64,000 bases of DNA from Sphingomonas sp. Leaf230 (GTDB taxonomy: Bacteria; Pseudomonadota; Alphaproteobacteria; Sphingomonadales; Sphingomonadaceae): NCBI RefSeq assembly GCF_001421745.1, contig NZ_LMKW01000010.1:215131-279130 (forward strand). Direction: 5' to 3'. Below the pieces are notes generated by a model. It had not been told where the DNA came from. It made no database searches and worked only from the letters and a program-made list of their open reading frames with translations. Positions 25,419 to 32,471 of the stretch are shown piece after piece. Position numbers and translations under genes: made by a program. Each line of letters begins with the position of its first letter. Position 1 is the stretch's first letter.

Positions 25419-26516
25419 ATGGTCCAGGCATCAGGCAGTAGCGAGCGGAACGCGTTCTCGCGGTGGTTGCGAACGGGTAAGGTGCCATCGGCGCTGGGCC
25501 CTGACGGTCTCGAACTCAAATATAATCCATGGCATGATCTGGCGGACGGCCAGTTTACCTTCGCAGGCGCGGGACGCCATGATGGATCGAGCAACGGCGA
25601 TACGACTAACGCCGGGAACGGTCGCACGTCCTCCCATGTCGGTCGCGCTCCAAGAATCGGGTCGCGGACTGCGGCGCACCCGAAAGCCAAAGTGCCGGAG
25701 GCGAGACCGCTAGCGGGAGTTGGCCAGAGATCATTAGAGCGCGGGTCGGTCGGAATGCCGGCCCCGCGCGCTCCGGGGATGCCGCCTGGTAGCCAGTCGA
25801 ACCCTGTCGGCGAATTCGTTGGTGGAGTCGGTCAGGGGCTTTACGATGTCGGCGCGGGAACGGTGACTGGCGTCCGTGCTGCGCTGACGACAAATCCGGT
25901 CACCACCGTTCGCAACGCCGGCCGCGGGATAGCGGGCATGATCGACACTGCGATCGCTGCCGAAGATACGCCAGCTCGTGCCCAGCTTACGCGCGCGGCA
26001 GCCGCGGTCGACAACGCCTCGGCCCGCGAGATCGGTCGCGCCACGGGATCAGTCGCTGGAAACATTGCTCTGGCGGTCGCACCTGGGGCGGTGCTCTCCA
26101 AGGTTTCGGCACTTCGCAGCGTGCGCATGGCAAGGCCGCGCACGACCTACGATCCGCCACAGATTGGCTGGGTGAAGGAGACTGTCACGTCCAACAAACC
26201 CTGGAAAACGTATAACGATACTGCGGTTGGCTCGCGCCCCGGTCAAGCGCCGACGTTGATACGAACGATGCCGGACAGCTCAAAGCGACCCGTAAAGTTC
26301 GACGGAATCCAGGGCGATTACGTGATCGACCGGAAATGGAAAATAGTCACCGCACCACGTGCACGGTCCCAGATTTTGCGACAATCGGAAGTCTTGGCAC
26401 AACATCGCCTTATTGGAGTATGGGAAGTTCCTACTCCTGTGCAGAAGATTAAGGCCCTCAAGCTCCTAAAGAGGATGAACGTCACCAACATCAAGGTAAG
26501 GGTAGTCAAACCATGA
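25419..26516 (+). CDS. putative polymorphic toxin with restriction-endonuclease-like C-terminal domain
   Basis: This 365-residue protein has three visible parts. Residues 9-52 form an N-terminal tag (RNAFSRWLRTGKVP then LELKYNPWHDLADGQFTFAG). Residues 131-236 are Gly/Ala-rich and hydrophobic (VGGVGQGLYDVGAGTVTGVR, GNIALAVAPGAVLSKV), like the pre-toxin regions of polymorphic toxins. Residues 288-365 look like a Tox-REase nuclease: VKFDGIQGDYVIDRK with D295/D300/D304 and K306, then RQSE (321-324) and GVWEVPT with E336. A DNase role is inferred. The stop overlaps the next gene's ATG by 4 bp, as in toxin-immunity pairs. There is no signal peptide or secretion gene nearby. Composition is AT-richer than its surroundings and it sits just behind tRNA-Leu, which suggests horizontal gain. 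Confidence 0.6.
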   Translation: MVQASGSSERNAFSRWLRTGKVPSALGPDGLELKYNPWHDLADGQFTFAGAGRHDGSSNGDTTNAGNGRTSSHVGRAPRIGSRTAAHPKAKVPEARPLAGVGQRSLERGSVGMPAPRAPGMPPGSQSNPVGEFVGGVGQGLYDVGAGTVTGVRAALTTNPVTTVRNAGRGIAGMIDTAIAAEDTPARAQLTRAAAAVDNASAREIGRATGSVAGNIALAVAPGAVLSKVSALRSVRMARPRTTYDPPQIGWVKETVTSNKPWKTYNDTAVGSRPGQAPTLIRTMPDSSKRPVKFDGIQGDYVIDRKWKIVTAPRARSQILRQSEVLAQHRLIGVWEVPTPVQKIKALKLLKRMNVTNIKVRVVKP

Positions 26517-26824
26517 TAGTTACCCAGATCGCGCACATCATTGCGGATTATGTCGTTTTTCTTGAGCTGACCGAGGAAGAGGAGCTAAACCTTGATACGG
26601 CCGTCACGATGATGGAAGCGCTAGCGGACCAGCTCGAAAATTTAGATAAAGATTTTCTACGTGAACTGATCGACGCTTTCGCCATAATCGCCGAGGAATA
26701 TAGCGGCGAGGCGCAGGGGGTGGTGCGAGATATAGCGCACAACTTTTATCTCGAAGAGGCGCTCGCAGCCGACGATCCGGTAAGACTGGTTCAGTTGGAA
26801 GAGCTGCGCGACGCAAGGGAATGA
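26513..26824 (+). CDS. putative immunity protein of the adjacent toxin
   Basis: This is a 103-residue, strongly acidic, probably all-helical protein (FLELTEEEELNLDTAVTMM; LENLDKDFLRELIDAFAII). I do not recognise the family. The call rests on position: its ATG overlaps the toxin stop by 4 bp. Its small size and acidity fit a basic nuclease toxin's inhibitor. The coding DNA is clearly AT-richer than the housekeeping genes around it. It could alternatively be an unrelated cargo gene. Confidence 0.55.
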   Translation: MIVTQIAHIIADYVVFLELTEEEELNLDTAVTMMEALADQLENLDKDFLRELIDAFAIIAEEYSGEAQGVVRDIAHNFYLEEALAADDPVRLVQLEELRDARE

Positions 26825-27192
26825 ACGCGAGGATATCAGCGCCCCAAGAATGTGAAAGTAACGACGTCGAACAGAGGATACCGCCTTATCGGTGACGCTG
26901 GCTGAGAGCGTTTTAGCCGATCTGAGCCCCTGGCTTTGGCCTCAGTGGGCAAGTTTCTTGGCACTAAGGCGGCGTGAAGCATGGCGACTGCGTCTTGCAT
27001 CGTGGCCGGCGGATTCATGTCCCGAAGCGAATCCGGGCAAGCGGCTTCCGTGTCGCCTAACTCGACCGAGTGCAAGACGGCGCTTACCCGACCGAGTGGC
27101 CGGTCGACGCACGCAGAGATCATCAAGCGCCAAGGTACTAATTGAACTCGTCGTTGCTTTGGAATTGCCTCGACCGCTCAGGCGGGAGGCGC
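26825..27192. other. 368-bp gap between immunity gene and tRNA-Gln, no supported gene
   Basis: Overlapping open frames exist on both strands (26836-27126 minus, 26892-27206 plus). Neither shows a recognisable domain, a clear ribosome-binding site or natural ending; the plus frame runs into the tRNA. It may be decayed cargo of the accessory patch. Confidence 0.5.
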
Positions 27193-27266
27193 TGGATGCC
27201 CCGTGAGGATTCGAACCTCAATAGGCGGTATCAGAAACCGCAGTCTTACCATTAGACGACGGGGCA
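27193..27266 (-). tRNA. tRNA-Gln(CTG)
   Basis: This 74-nt tRNA has acceptor TGCCCCG paired with CGGGGCA, discriminator T and encoded CCA. Anticodon arm GCGGT-TTCTGAT-ACCGC gives anticodon CTG; the T-arm is GAGGTTCGAATCCTC. It faces tRNA-Leu and bounds the accessory patch on the right. Confidence 0.96.
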
Positions 27267-27279
27267 TCAGCGAGGGCGG

Positions 27280-27308
27280 GCTCTACGAGGGGCCGCCAAG
27301 GCTGTCAA
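27280..27308 (-). promoter_or_regulatory. sigma-70 promoter of tRNA-Gln
   Basis: On the minus strand TTGACA (27308-27303), 17 bp, then TAGAGC (27285-27280). It ends 14 bp before the tRNA 5' end and nearly mirrors the tRNA-Leu promoter. Confidence 0.78.
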
Positions 27309-27430
27309 CGCCAAGATGTTGCCGTTTCGCCACTTCGCTTGCGTAATCGCGCCGCCGCGCTACATTCGCATCCAAGCACCGGGCGGGTATTTTCCCGCGG
27401 CGGCAGACATAGATAGCGAGTTTTACGGCG

Positions 27431-28495
27431 ATGGGGGATGTTTCCGCCCGAATGCCGTTCCGGCAGGGTAGTCCTGCCCGTCCGGCGGCGACCCGGCCCT
27501 CTCGTGGGCGGTGGGCCGATGCGCAGGCGTTTGCCGCGCTGGATCTTGGCACCAACAATTGCAGATTGCTGATCGCACGGCCGCAGGCTGGCGGCTTCGC
27601 GGTGATTGATGCGTTCTCGCGAATCGTCCGGCTGGGCGAGGGATTGGCTTCGACCGGCAAGCTGAGCGATGCGGCGATCGAGCGGACGATCGCTGCCTTG
27701 CGCGTGTGTTCGGACAAGCTCCAGCGGCGCAACGTCACGTTGGCGCGATCGGTCGCGACGGAGGCGTGTCGGCAGGCGTCGAACGGGCCTGCGTTCATCG
27801 CGCGCGCGCTCGCCGAGACGGGCATCCATCTCGACATCATTTCCGCCGAGGAAGAGGCGCGGCTGGCGGTGCTCGGCTGCCATGCGCTGATCGAGCCCGG
27901 GGAGGATCCCGCGCTTGTGTTCGATATCGGTGGCGGATCAACCGAGCTCGTGCTGGTCGATACCTCGACGCCGATCCCGACCGTGCTCGACTGGCATTCG
28001 GCGCCGTGGGGCGTGGTCTCGCTGACCGAGCATGCCGGCGGCGGTGAGGGCGAAGGCGGCCGTCGTGCCGCGTATGCGAAGATGCGTCAGGTCGTTGCCG
28101 ACAGTTTCGCGGGGTTTGCAGCCCGCCTGCCCCGGCATATCGAGCGGCCGCGTTTGCTCGGCACCAGCGGCACGGTGACGACGCTAGGCAGCGTGCATCT
28201 CGGACTCAGCCATTACGACCGCTCGGTGGTCGATGGGCTGATCGTGCCCGCCTCGGCGATGCGGAAGATCAGCGCCGACCTTTCCCATATGTCGATCACG
28301 GAGCGCGCCAAGCTGCCGTGCATCGGCAACGAGCGCGCCGACCTGGTGGTCGCGGGCTGTGCCATTCTGGAGACGATCATGGATTTGTGGCCCGCCGAAC
28401 GGCTCGGCATCGCCGACCGCGGCATTCGCGAGGGTATCCTGCGCGGACTGATGGGTTCGCCCAAGCCCGGCAAAGCCACGGGAGCGGTGGCATGA
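27431..28495 (+). CDS. ppx: Ppx/GppA family exopolyphosphatase / pppGpp phosphatase
   Basis: This 354-residue protein has the ASKHA phosphatase pattern: phosphate 1 loop ALDLGTNNCRLLIA near residue 36, SVATEACRQASNG, the IISAEEEARLAVLG segment, phosphate 2 FDIGGGSTELVLVD and adenosine-motif GTSGTVTTLGSVH. It lacks the C-terminal HD-like domain of long Ppx enzymes, matching the short alphaproteobacterial form. It hydrolyses polyphosphate and/or pppGpp; the choice cannot be made from sequence. Its stop overlaps the rlmE ATG by 4 bp. The first 30 residues are Arg/Pro-rich, so a later start is possible. Confidence 0.9.
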   Translation: MGDVSARMPFRQGSPARPAATRPSRGRWADAQAFAALDLGTNNCRLLIARPQAGGFAVIDAFSRIVRLGEGLASTGKLSDAAIERTIAALRVCSDKLQRRNVTLARSVATEACRQASNGPAFIARALAETGIHLDIISAEEEARLAVLGCHALIEPGEDPALVFDIGGGSTELVLVDTSTPIPTVLDWHSAPWGVVSLTEHAGGGEGEGGRRAAYAKMRQVVADSFAGFAARLPRHIERPRLLGTSGTVTTLGSVHLGLSHYDRSVVDGLIVPASAMRKISADLSHMSITERAKLPCIGNERADLVVAGCAILETIMDLWPAERLGIADRGIREGILRGLMGSPKPGKATGAVA

Positions 28496-29175
28496 GCCGC
28501 GGTGGTTCCGGCGGTCATGTCCGCGTGCTTACCGCGCGGAAGCGGACCGCGCAGTCGACGCGCTGGCTGGAGCGGCAGCTGAACGATCCGTATGTGAAGC
28601 GTGCCAAGGCTGACGGGTATCGTAGCCGCGCGGCGTACAAGCTGATCGAGCTCGACGAGCGGTTCGAGTTGATCCGCGGGTCGAAGCGCGTGGTCGATCT
28701 CGGCCTCGCGCCGGGTGGCTGGGCGCAGGTGATCCGGCGGCGGATACCCAAGGCGACTGTCGTCGGCATCGACCTGCTACCGGTCGATCCGATCGAGGGC
28801 GTGACGATCTTCGAGATGGATTTCCTCGACGATGCGGCCCCTGGCAAGCTGATCGAGGCGCTGGGCGGCGCGCCGGACTTGGTGCTGTCGGATATGGCGG
28901 CGAACACGGTCGGGCATCCACAGACCGACGCGTTGCGGACGATGGCGCTGGTCGAGACGGCGCTGCACTTTGCGTGCGAGGTGCTGGAGCCGGGCGGGAC
29001 GTTCGTGTCGAAGGTGTTCGCGGGTGGTGCGGATTCCGAGCTGGTCGCGGAGATGAAGCGGAACTTCAAGACTGTGAAGCATGCCAAGCCGCCGGCAAGT
29101 CGCAAGGGCTCGGTCGAGTGGTTTGTTGTTGCGCAGGGGTTTAAGGGTCGGTCAGCGTTGCGCAGCAACGACTGA
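28492..29175 (+). CDS. rlmE: 23S rRNA (uridine2552-2'-O)-methyltransferase
   Basis: This 227-residue RlmE/FtsJ has a Gly/Arg-rich N-terminal tail. The catalytic tetrad K50 (SRAAYKLIEL), D134 (LVLSDMAANTVGH), K174 (FVSKVFAGG) and E209 (GSVEWFVVAQGFK) is intact. The SAM loop is VVDLGLAPGGWAQV. It methylates U2552 in the A-loop of 23S rRNA during late 50S assembly. The start at 28492 overlaps the ppx stop by 4 bp; the frame extends upstream inside ppx only. Confidence 0.97.
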   Translation: MSRGGSGGHVRVLTARKRTAQSTRWLERQLNDPYVKRAKADGYRSRAAYKLIELDERFELIRGSKRVVDLGLAPGGWAQVIRRRIPKATVVGIDLLPVDPIEGVTIFEMDFLDDAAPGKLIEALGGAPDLVLSDMAANTVGHPQTDALRTMALVETALHFACEVLEPGGTFVSKVFAGGADSELVAEMKRNFKTVKHAKPPASRKGSVEWFVVAQGFKGRSALRSND

Positions 29176-29197
29176 CGACGCGGCTTTGCCGCGGCGC
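29174..29197. repeat. 24-bp inverted-repeat arm (left partner of 29438-29461)
   Basis: This 24-mer begins inside the rlmE stop codon and is the exact reverse complement of 29438-29461. It also forms a small hairpin itself (GCGGC-TTT-GCCGC). Confidence 0.8.
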
Positions 29198-29236
29198 TGT
29201 ACCTCAGGGTGATACCGAAGCGTCACGGCTGAGACT

Positions 29237-29289
29237 GTTTCCCCGCGAAGGCGGGGATCCAGACTGGGCTCCCGCCTTCGCGGGAGAAC
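29237..29289. repeat. palindromic repeat, family B copy 2 (53 bp)
   Basis: GTTTCCCCGCGAAGGCGGG is mirrored by CTCCCGCCTTCGCGGGAGAA. It is nearly identical in layout to copies at 57511 and 60862. Confidence 0.85.
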
Positions 29290-29393
29290 AAGGAGGGGTC
29301 GTGGTTCGACGGTCTGCCTGAAGCATGTGCCCTCACCCTTCCCACGGCAAACGCCGCAAGCCCCTTCCCTCTCACCTTCAGAGGGAGGGTATA

Positions 29394-29424
29394 GAAAAAG
29401 CCCGCGGACTTGGGTCCACGGGCT
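29394..29424 (-). terminator. rho-independent terminator of rpoZ
   Basis: Arms 29399-29409 and 29414-29424 match 10 of 11 pairs. On the minus strand the stem is followed by T5. It lies about 105 bp after the rpoZ stop. Confidence 0.8.
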
Positions 29425-29437
29425 CTCTCTATTTCGC

Positions 29438-29522
29438 GCGCCGCGGCAAAGCCGCGTCGTCGGTCGGGCTATGCCCGCCGGCCGGGGTTTCGGCCAAGCC
29501 GCGGATTAGCTTTCGCTAATCC
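29438..29522. repeat. hairpin chain, family E copy 1
   Basis: Consecutive small inverted repeats: GCCGCGGCAAAGCCGCG, GGGCTATGCCC, GGCCGGGGTTTCGGCC and GGATTAGC-TTTC-GCTAATCC. The first 24 bases pair with 29174-29197. The chain ends at the rpoZ stop. A related chain lies at 31246-31351. Confidence 0.7.
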
Positions 29523-29528
29523 CCTGCC

Positions 29529-29873
29529 TCAACCCTCGTAATCAGCCCCGAGATTCTGGTTCCGCGGCGGCGCAGCAGCAGTAAGCCGCAGTGCCTCGGC
29601 CGAAGCAGCCAGGCTGCCCACGGCATCGACCTCGTCGTCGTCGTCGACGCGAACCTTCTGCAGGCCCTGGATGACCTGTTCCTTGAGATGCGCCGGCTTG
29701 ACGTTCTCGTCTGCGATCTCGCGCAGCGCGACGACCGGGTTCTTGTCGCGGTCGCGGTCGAGCGTCAGTTCGGCACCACCCGAGATCTGGCGCGCACGCT
29801 GGGCCGCGAACAACACCAGGTCGAACCGGTTGGGGATCTTGTCGACACAATCCTCGACGGTAACGCGCGCCAT
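29529..29873 (-). CDS. rpoZ: RNA polymerase omega subunit
   Basis: This 114-residue protein starts [20 protein letters not shown], then [20 protein letters not shown] and [17 protein letters not shown], the omega core that clamps the beta' C-terminus during polymerase assembly. The acidic/Ala-rich tail (from about 75) is typical of sphingomonads. AAGGAAG lies upstream of the ATG. It is the only gene of its transcript here; the usual partner spoT is not next to it. Confidence 0.97.
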   Translation of the reverse strand: MARVTVEDCVDKIPNRFDLVLFAAQRARQISGGAELTLDRDRDKNPVVALREIADENVKPAHLKEQVIQGLQKVRVDDDDEVDAVGSLAASAEALRLTAAAPPRNQNLGADYEG

Positions 29874-29990
29874 GCGGCTTCCTTCGTAACAACGATAGAA
29901 TGAGAATGCGTCGCCTACGGGGAGTGGCCTGCAAAGTCAAGAAATGCGCCTTGGCTTGCCTCCGGTGCCCGCCATGTCCATCAGGCTGCC

Positions 29991-31151
29991 ATGGAAGATC
30001 CAGCAGACCAGCCGACTTTCAGCGTCGACGGCAACCAGATGACGCTGCTCGATACCGGCCCCCGCCGGCTGGACGCGGTGCTCGCGCTGATCGACGGCGC
30101 CGAGCGAACCCTGCGCATCCTCTATTACATCTACGCCGACGACGAGTCCGGAAAGCGCGTCAACGCTGCGCTCATCGCCGCCGCCAAGCGTGGGGTCGAG
30201 GTCGCGCTGATCGTCGACGGGTTCGGTAGCGACGATGCCCCACACGCCTTCTTCGAACCGCTCGAAGCCGCCAACGTGTCGGTATGCCGGTTCTCGGCAC
30301 GGTTCGGCCGCCGCTATCTGCTGCGCAACCACCAGAAGCTCGCGCTCGCCGACGAAAAGCGGATCATCATCGGCGGCTTCAACATCGAGGACGATTATTT
30401 CGGGACCGCCGCCGAGCAGGCGTGGCGCGACCTAGGTTTGCTGGTCGAGGGTCCGGCGGCGGGGCGGCTGGCCGGCTATTTCGATGCGCTGAAGGAGTGG
30501 ATCCATGAGCCGAAGGGCAAGCTGCGGCGGCTGAACGCGGCGCTGTCTCATTGGAGCGAGACCAAGGGCGCAACCCGCTGGCTGATCGGTGGACCGACGC
30601 GGAAGCTGTCGCCCTGGGCACGTGCGGTGCGCGACGACATGCGACGCGGGCGGCGGATCGATATTATCGCCGGGTATTTCACGCCTAGCCCCGCGCTGCT
30701 GCGTCGGCTTGATAAGGCCGGGCGGCGGCAGGCCGAGGTCCGGGTCGTCACCGCCAGCAAATCGGACAACAACGCGACGATCGCGGCGGCGCGGTTCACC
30801 TATGCGGGGCTATTGCGGAAGGGCGTGCGGCTGTTCGAGTATCAGCCGACCAAGCTGCATACGAAGCTCTACGTGATCGACGACGCCGTCCATATCGGCT
30901 CGGCGAACTTCGACATGCGCAGCCTGTTCATCAATCTCGAACTGATGCTGCGGATCGAGGATGCGGCGTTCGCTGCGCATGTCCGCGGGTATATCGATGG
31001 TGAAGTGGCAAAGTCGGTCGAGGTGACCAAGGAACTGTACCAGGCGAACACCGGCTGGATGCAGCGTATCAAACAGCTCGGGGCGTATTTCGTGGTGGCG
31101 GTGGTCGACCCGAGCTTGTCGCGCGGGCTGAACTTCGGGATCGACGAGTAG
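29991..31151 (+). CDS. phospholipase D / cardiolipin synthase family protein
   Basis: This 386-residue protein has two HKD motifs: H114-x-K116-x4-D121 (RNHQKLALADEKRIIIGGFN) and H290-x-K292-x4-D297 (KLHTKLYVIDDAVHIGSANF). The two half-sites form one active site that swaps phosphatidyl groups. No N-terminal membrane helices are seen, so it is more like ClsB/ClsC or the sphingomonad PLD proteins than ClsA. It probably makes cardiolipin or transfers phosphatidyl groups. It is convergent with a phospholipid methyltransferase gene. GGAGG-like sequence upstream is weak, but the frame and length are clear. Confidence 0.88.
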   Translation: MEDPADQPTFSVDGNQMTLLDTGPRRLDAVLALIDGAERTLRILYYIYADDESGKRVNAALIAAAKRGVEVALIVDGFGSDDAPHAFFEPLEAANVSVCRFSARFGRRYLLRNHQKLALADEKRIIIGGFNIEDDYFGTAAEQAWRDLGLLVEGPAAGRLAGYFDALKEWIHEPKGKLRRLNAALSHWSETKGATRWLIGGPTRKLSPWARAVRDDMRRGRRIDIIAGYFTPSPALLRRLDKAGRRQAEVRVVTASKSDNNATIAAARFTYAGLLRKGVRLFEYQPTKLHTKLYVIDDAVHIGSANFDMRSLFINLELMLRIEDAAFAAHVRGYIDGEVAKSVEVTKELYQANTGWMQRIKQLGAYFVVAVVDPSLSRGLNFGIDE

Positions 31152-31158
31152 CCCTCCC

Positions 31159-31235
31159 CATTCATCCTGAGTAGCCATCGAGTAGGTGCGAAGCGCCGTA
31201 TCGAGCTGGCGTATCGAAGGACAAGTTGGGATGAG
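31159..31235. repeat. palindromic repeat, family C copy 2
   Basis: CATCCTGAGTAG...GAGTAGGTGCGAAGCGCCGTATCGA, followed by GCGTATCGAAGGACAAG and GGGATGA. It is a shorter relative of 13132-13265. Confidence 0.65.
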
Positions 31236-31245
31236 TTACACCAGC

Positions 31246-31351
31246 GCCGACGGCAAAGCCGCCGTCGGACGGGTTCGGCTATCTTAGCCGACCCGCCGGC
31301 CGGGCCTGACGCTGCGCTTTGCGCATCGGCGCGGGCGTGGCCGCGCCTGCG
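31246..31351. repeat. hairpin chain, family E copy 2
   Basis: CCGACGGC/GCCGTCGG, GGGTTCGGCT-ATCTT-AGCCGACCC, then GCGCTTTGCGC. It shares AAAGCCGC and CCGCCGGCCGGG with the chain at 29438. It abuts the stop of the methyltransferase gene, as copy 1 abuts rpoZ. Confidence 0.65.
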
Positions 31352-31966
31352 TCAGTCCTTCCACGCCCAATACAATTGCGCCGGCGGCACGTTCCACCAC
31401 TCCATGTCGTGGTCGATCGACTGGAAATGTGGGGTCAGGAAATCCTTCACCTTGGGTGAGAACTGATAGACCAGGAACGCACCGCCGGTTCGCAGGACCG
31501 AGTGCGTCGCAGCCGCGATCGCAGGGCCGACACCGGGGGGCAGCGTCGAGAAGGGCAAGCCGGACAGCACGTAGTCCGCCTTTTCGAAACCATGGTCGGC
31601 GACGATCGTCTCGACCTCGTCGGCCGATCCCAGCACCGCAAAGAACCGCGGATCGGTGATCGTGTGGCGCAGATACTGGATGAATTCGGGGTTCGTATCG
31701 ATCACCACCAGCTTGGCGTCGGACGCCATCCGGTCGAGGATCGGGCGACAGAACGTGCCGACGCCTGGGCCATATTCGACGAACAGCTTGCAGTTCGCCC
31801 AGTCCACCGGACCGAGCATCTTGCGGATCAGCTTGTCCGACGACGGCACGATCGAGCCGACCATCACCGGGTGTTTCAGGAACCCTGAAAAGAACATCTG
31901 CCACGGGGACGGCACGCCGGCTGGTCGGCTGCGTGCACGCCGGGTGGCGGTGGTCGAACTGGGCAT
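31352..31966 (-). CDS. pmtA: class I SAM methyltransferase, PmtA-like phospholipid N-methyltransferase
   Basis: This 204-residue protein has a conserved opener (MFFSGFLKHPVMVGSIVPSS) and SAM motif I (FVEYGPGVGTFCRPIL), an acidic VVIDTNPEF after beta-2, the VLSGLPFSTLPPG motif IV and the terminal WWNVPPAQLYWAWKD. This layout matches the PmtA/rRNA-dimethylase-like group that methylates phosphatidylethanolamine towards phosphatidylcholine at the membrane. Other sphingomonad members may act on different lipids. AAGGAA precedes the ATG. It lies tail to tail with the PLD gene and head to head with the ABM gene. Confidence 0.82.
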   Translation of the reverse strand: MPSSTTATRRARSRPAGVPSPWQMFFSGFLKHPVMVGSIVPSSDKLIRKMLGPVDWANCKLFVEYGPGVGTFCRPILDRMASDAKLVVIDTNPEFIQYLRHTITDPRFFAVLGSADEVETIVADHGFEKADYVLSGLPFSTLPPGVGPAIAAATHSVLRTGGAFLVYQFSPKVKDFLTPHFQSIDHDMEWWNVPPAQLYWAWKD

Positions 31967-32147
31967 CGCGTTCCTTACGGTCAGGGGTCCCGCACGCTGG
32001 CGAGGCTTTGGCCCTCCCGTCGCACGAATTCCGAACGCGTTTCAAGGGCCGCAGGTTGCATCGGGCGACGAACCGAAGCGGAAGTCGTGCTGCGCCAAGT
32101 GGTTCTGGCAGCTTTGCCAAGCGTACGGCATCGCTTAAGCACGGATC

Positions 32148-32471
32148 ATGAACGACGATCGGGCAGGACAGATTGCGGTTATTTTCGTGTCGATCCGTAA
32201 CGACGCGGACGCCGCCGGCTATGGCGAGGCCGCCATGGCTATGGACGCGCTAGCCGCGGCTCAGCCTGGCTATCGCGGCGTCGACAGCGCGCGCGAGGCG
32301 GGCGGTATGGGGATCACCGTCAGCTATTGGGCGGACGACGCCGCGGCGATCGCGTGGCGCGACCATCCCGAGCACACTGCGATTCGCGAGTTCGGGCGAG
32401 CGCTCTGGTACGATAGCTATTCGGTCAACGTCGCGCGGATCGAGCGCGCCTATCACTGGACACGAGCATGA
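32148..32471 (+). CDS. antibiotic biosynthesis monooxygenase (ABM) domain protein
   Basis: This 107-residue dimeric alpha-beta barrel protein has QIAVIFVSIRND as first strand, the PGYRGVDSAREAGGMGITVS centre and AIAWRDHPEHTAIREFGR. ABM proteins include quinol monooxygenases and haem oxygenase-like proteins as well as many of unknown activity; this one resembles the broad uncharacterised group. Its stop overlaps the ATG of the MFS transporter by 4 bp, so they are co-expressed, possibly acting on the same small molecule. Confidence 0.82.
   Translation: MNDDRAGQIAVIFVSIRNDADAAGYGEAAMAMDALAAAQPGYRGVDSAREAGGMGITVSYWADDAAAIAWRDHPEHTAIREFGRALWYDSYSVNVARIERAYHWTRA

Larger units (their letters stand above)
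29176..29528. other. 353-bp gap between rlmE and rpoZ, repeats and terminator
   Basis: No gene is supported. It holds a 24-bp inverted repeat pair, a family B repeat (29237-29289), the rpoZ terminator and a chain of small hairpins (29438-29522). Confidence 0.8.

Noticed and set aside
25295..27203. Attachment-site direct repeat of the tRNA-Leu 3' end flanking the accessory patch
   Set aside because: The only similar downstream sequence is the ordinary T-arm of tRNA-Gln. No integrase and no duplicated tRNA end was found.
26836..27206. Genes in the gap before tRNA-Gln
   Set aside because: Opposing frames overlap, neither has recognisable motifs, and the plus frame runs into the tRNA.
31284..32120. 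278-codon frame overlapping the PmtA-like gene
   Set aside because: Arg/Pro-rich shadow in another frame; the 204-residue frame carries all methyltransferase motifs and a good ribosome-binding site.
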